Assembly: GCF_000826525.2 (NCBI RefSeq)
Contig: NZ_LN651331.1
Span: 342,323 to 406,322, forward strand
Direction: 5' to 3'
Length of the DNA: 64,000 nucleotides
From: Mobilicoccus massiliensis
Lineage (GTDB): Bacteria; Actinomycetota; Actinomycetes; Actinomycetales; Dermatophilaceae
A model generated the notes under the pieces. The model had not been told where the DNA came from. It did not search any database and saw nothing but the letters and a program-made list of their open reading frames with translations. This document shows positions 61,245 through 64,000 of the stretch, one piece after another; the first letter of the stretch is position 1; each line of letters opens with the position of its first letter. The translations under genes were made by a program, and so were the position numbers.

Positions 61245-63380
61245 TCACGGGCGGCGGTGGATGAGGAGTGGAAGTACCCCGGCCGCTCCGCACGAGCGGA
61301 GCATCGACGCGGCCACGGTGACGACCCACGTCGTCGAGGTGGCGTCGACGACGAGCAGCACCCACCGGCCCGTGAGGTTCTCCACCTGATCGTCCGGGAC
61401 GAGGAGGCGTCGGGCCCAGCGGTCGGCCTCGACCCCGCCGCCCGCCGAACCGTCGGAGATCGCTGCCTCCAGGCCGGCTTCCGCGGGCGTCTTGACGACG
61501 AGGCTCGCCCGATCGAGCCGGCCCACGGTGGCGAGGTGGTCGGCCACGGCTTCGGTGACGGTCGGGTGCCCTTCGGCGTCGAGCGCGACGACGACCTCGG
61601 GGCGCGCGGCCCAGGAGCTCCTCCAGTCGGCGAGGGCCCGCACGGCATGGTCGAGGAGAACGGGTGACACCTCGTCGCGCGCGAACTCCTGCAGGTACCC
61701 GCGCCATTCGGGGGCGTCGGCGTGGATGAGGACACGGCCCGGTTCCGCGGCCTCCCCCGCCGGGATGCGGCCGCGTCGCTCGAACGGCGCCCCGGGCCAC
61801 ATCTTGCGCGGCTCGAGCTCGTGGAACCGCGTGCGCAGGCCGACACCGATGCGGGTGACGAGGTCGGGGGCCGGGCGCTGTGTGAGGCCTTCGGGCAGAC
61901 GGCCCAGACAGACCGAGCAGCGCCCGCAGGGCCGGGCCGCCGGGTCGTCGAGGGAGCGCTGCAGCAACGCCATGAGGCAGTCGCGTCCCGCGATGTAGTC
62001 GCGCATGATGTCGGCCTCGCGGCGGCGCTGGGCGAGGATGCCGTCGTAATGATCGGCGTCGTAGTGCCAGTCACGCCCGGTGCGCACCCAGCCGCCCTCG
62101 ACCCGTTCGACACACCCGTCGACGGCGAGCTGCTTAGTGAGCAGTTCGACCCGGCCACGCCGTACGCCTGTGCGGGCCTCGAGGGCGACGACGCTCATGG
62201 GTTCGGGGGCTCCCTCTTCGAGGGCACCGAGGATCGCCTGCACCTGCGCGGGATCCGGCAGGGTGGCGGTGGCGAAGTGCTCCCAGACGTTCTCGTCGCC
62301 TCGAGAGGGCAGCAGGACGACGAGAGCGTGGTTGATACCTCGACCGGCACGTCCGACCTGTTGGTAGTACGAGACCGGCGACGGTGGTGACCCGACGTGC
62401 ACGACGAACCCCAGGTCGGGTTTGTCGAAGCCCATGCCGAGAGCGGAGGTGGCGACGAGCGCCTTGACCTCGTTGGCCCGAAGCCCACCCTCCAGACGGG
62501 CCCGCTCGTCGGCCGGCAACCGGCCGGTGTAGGCCGCGACCGGCACGTGTGGGCCGAGCTCGCGGGTGATGGCCTCGGTGAGTCGTTCGGCGTCGGCCAC
62601 CGTGAGGGCGTAGACGATGCCCGAGCCGGGCAGGTCGCGCAGGTGCTCGACGACCCACGCGTACCGGGTGAGGGGGTCGAGTTCGCCCACGACCGCGAGC
62701 TGCAGGCTGGAGCGCGCGAGCGGGCCGCGCAGGACGAGGGTGGCGGGACCGAGTTGGGCGGCGATGTCGTCGGTGACGCGGGCGTTGGCCGTGGCGGTGG
62801 TGGCCAGCACGGGGCAGGTCGGGTCGAGATCGCGCCACGTGTCGGCCACGCGGCGGTAGTCGGGACGAAAGTCGTGACCCCAGTCGGAGATCGAGTGCGC
62901 CTCGTCGACGACGAGCAGGCCCAGGCGCCCTCGCAGGCCCTCGAGGACGCGTCGACCGAAGCCCGGGTTGGCGAGACGCTCGGGGGAGACGAGCAGGACG
63001 TCCAGCTCCTCGTCGCGCAGCCTCGACTCGATGTGGTGCCAGTCGTCGACGTTGCCCGAATTGATGGTCGCGGCGGTGAGCCCGGCCCGGCCGGCCGCGG
63101 CGACCTGGTCGCTCATCAGTGACAGCAGCGGTGAGACCACGAGCGTCGGCCCGGCTCCCGCCGCGCGTCGAAGAGCGGTGGCGGCCCAGTACACCGTCGA
63201 CTTGCCCCACCCCGTGGCCTGGACGACAAGCGCCCGCGCCCCCGGGACCGTCAGTGCCGCGACGGCCGTCTCCTGATCTGGTCGCAGGGACGCGCCGGGA
63301 CCGGCGAGGCTCGTGATGACCCGGTCGGCGATCTCACGCTGAGCGTCGGAGAGGGCGGGTGCAGAGGTCTGCGTCGTCAT
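61245..63380 (-). CDS. RecQ-family ATP-dependent DNA helicase
   Basis: A 711-residue SF2 helicase. Motif I is ATGWGKST, motif II VVDEAHSISDWGHDFRPDYRR and motif VI QQVGRAGRG; the zinc-binding CGRCSVC follows motif VI at some distance. The C-terminal part (about 500-711) is not the usual HRDC; its end, GRWVLLVVDATSTTWVVTVAASMLR, resembles a phosphoribosyltransferase-like domain as found in some actinobacterial RecQ relatives. The start at 63380 (MTTQTSAPAL) gives a normal N-terminus. Role: unwinding during repair. Confidence 0.9.
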   Translation of the reverse strand: MTTQTSAPALSDAQREIADRVITSLAGPGASLRPDQETAVAALTVPGARALVVQATGWGKSTVYWAATALRRAAGAGPTLVVSPLLSLMSDQVAAAGRAGLTAATINSGNVDDWHHIESRLRDEELDVLLVSPERLANPGFGRRVLEGLRGRLGLLVVDEAHSISDWGHDFRPDYRRVADTWRDLDPTCPVLATTATANARVTDDIAAQLGPATLVLRGPLARSSLQLAVVGELDPLTRYAWVVEHLRDLPGSGIVYALTVADAERLTEAITRELGPHVPVAAYTGRLPADERARLEGGLRANEVKALVATSALGMGFDKPDLGFVVHVGSPPSPVSYYQQVGRAGRGINHALVVLLPSRGDENVWEHFATATLPDPAQVQAILGALEEGAPEPMSVVALEARTGVRRGRVELLTKQLAVDGCVERVEGGWVRTGRDWHYDADHYDGILAQRRREADIMRDYIAGRDCLMALLQRSLDDPAARPCGRCSVCLGRLPEGLTQRPAPDLVTRIGVGLRTRFHELEPRKMWPGAPFERRGRIPAGEAAEPGRVLIHADAPEWRGYLQEFARDEVSPVLLDHAVRALADWRSSWAARPEVVVALDAEGHPTVTEAVADHLATVGRLDRASLVVKTPAEAGLEAAISDGSAGGGVEADRWARRLLVPDDQVENLTGRWVLLVVDATSTTWVVTVAASMLRSCGAAGVLPLLIHRRP

Positions 63381-63503
63381 GAACGCGAGGCTAGACGCCA
63401 CCACCGACAGCGGACCGACTCGACGGGCGCGCTGTGGAGGACGACCGGCACCGGCGGTGGGCTGTGGGCGAGGACGTCGCGGGAACCCCGACGCCGCCGC
63501 GCC

Positions 63504-64000
63504 TCAGAGCTGCCCGGCCACCTCGGCCGGGTCCTCACCGCTCGGCTGCTGCGCCGCTCGACGCTGCCGACGCATGCGGGCCTCCTCGAGGTCGAGGGCC
63601 GTCGCCTCCTCGAGCGTGGGGGCGGTGCCGCCGAGCCGGGCCGGTACGAAGGCGCGCTCCTCCCACGGCACGGTGGGGTACGCCCGCTGGGCGGTGTGCA
63701 ACATCTCGGTCATGCGGCCCCGCAGCGCGGCGAGCACCTCCTCGGGGTTCTCGCCGCGCGGGACGAGGATCGGCGCGCCCGCGTCGAGCGAGATCGGGAT
63801 GTTCGATCGTCCGAGCCTCTTGGGGTGGCCCTTGGTCCACACCCGCTGACTGCCCCACAGCACCACCGGGATGATCGGCACGCGCGCTGCCTGGGCCATG
63901 CGTACCGCCCCGGACTTGAAGTCCTTGAGCTCGAACGACCGCGAGATCGTCGCCTCGGGAAAGACCCCGACGAGTTCCCCGGCCTTGAGCGCCTTGAGGG
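63504..64000 (-). CDS. PlsC-like 1-acylglycerol-3-phosphate acyltransferase, 5' end beyond window
   Basis: A partial gene. The C-terminal ~165 residues are present on the minus strand; the start lies beyond position 64000. The visible part begins LKALKAGELVGVFPEATISR, where FPEAT corresponds to the FPEGT motif, then VPIIPVVLWGSQRVW, which is the VPVVPV-type block of PlsC acyltransferases. The catalytic HX4D box must be upstream, outside the window. The tail is Arg/Ala/Glu-rich. It likely acylates lysophosphatidic acid or a related lipid at the membrane. Confidence 0.85.
   Translation of the reverse strand, partial: LKALKAGELVGVFPEATISRSFELKDFKSGAVRMAQAARVPIIPVVLWGSQRVWTKGHPKRLGRSNIPISLDAGAPILVPRGENPEEVLAALRGRMTEMLHTAQRAYPTVPWEERAFVPARLGGTAPTLEEATALDLEEARMRRQRRAAQQPSGEDPAEVAGQL

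Noticed and set aside
61138..61389. Small plus-strand frame beginning MTVLMDARS
   Set aside because: It overlaps the end of recQ, lacks an RBS and has shadow composition.

Overview
The window is high-GC DNA with dense, short-spaced genes. It comes from an actinobacterium, most likely of order Micrococcales (family-level placement is inference). Marker genes present are RbpA, the Pup-conjugation system (Pup, PafA, Dop, ARC/Mpa, PafB, PafC), mycothiol ligase MshC, Lnt next to polyprenol-phosphate mannose synthase, HelY, DUF3090, DUF3054, DUF3263, DUF5703 and the SCO1664 family. Two long stretches (about 18-36 kb and 43-56 kb) keep gene neighbourhoods known from Mycobacterium and relatives, so most of the window is chromosomal core.

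Left part (1-20 kb): positions 1-950 are a mobile-element scar, with the tail of a recombinase-like gene running off the left edge and a frameshifted Phd/YefM antitoxin. Then come an APC permease; a methyltransferase/flavoenzyme pair that fits 10-methyl fatty acid synthesis (tmsB, tmsA); a two-AAA Clp ATPase that appears to lack the ClpP-docking loop; two alpha/beta hydrolases; a CYP152-type peroxygenase P450; a UvrA-like ABC protein; an esterase; UppP; a NUDIX hydrolase; an ACT-domain protein; a CsbD stress protein; and a secreted M15 peptidase behind a long dyad.

Middle part (20-45 kb): rbpA, fxsA, ppm and lnt are followed by ybaK and a 5'-3' exonuclease. A long leftward series follows: arc, thiolase, dop, bioB, pup, pafA, an FKBP lipoprotein, pafB, pafC, tatA, tatC and helY. 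The 20S proteasome genes prcB and prcA, normally between pup and pafA, are absent: pup and pafA are 82 bp apart. A biotin synthase with a Cys/His-rich tail sits between dop and pup. Between dop and arc lies an inserted block holding a divergent two-component system. Its histidine kinase is translationally coupled (4-base GTGA overlap) to a 64-residue secreted Cys-containing peptide that starts with TTG. This peptide-kinase-regulator unit is the best candidate in the window for an undescribed signalling system.

Right part (45-64 kb): trmI (overlapping arc), a site-2 protease with a CBS-like tail, a HAD phosphatase, metH, a PAC2-family protein, mshC, an SCO1664/DUF3090/phosphomutase group with translational overlap, an F420-type oxidoreductase, a poly-aspartate protein, tRNA-Leu(GAG), galE, a PRC-barrel/DUF2382 protein, a RecQ-family helicase and the 3' part of a PlsC-like acyltransferase cut by the right edge. 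Several strong stem-loop terminators separate converging genes. No CRISPR array, rRNA or intact insertion sequence was seen.
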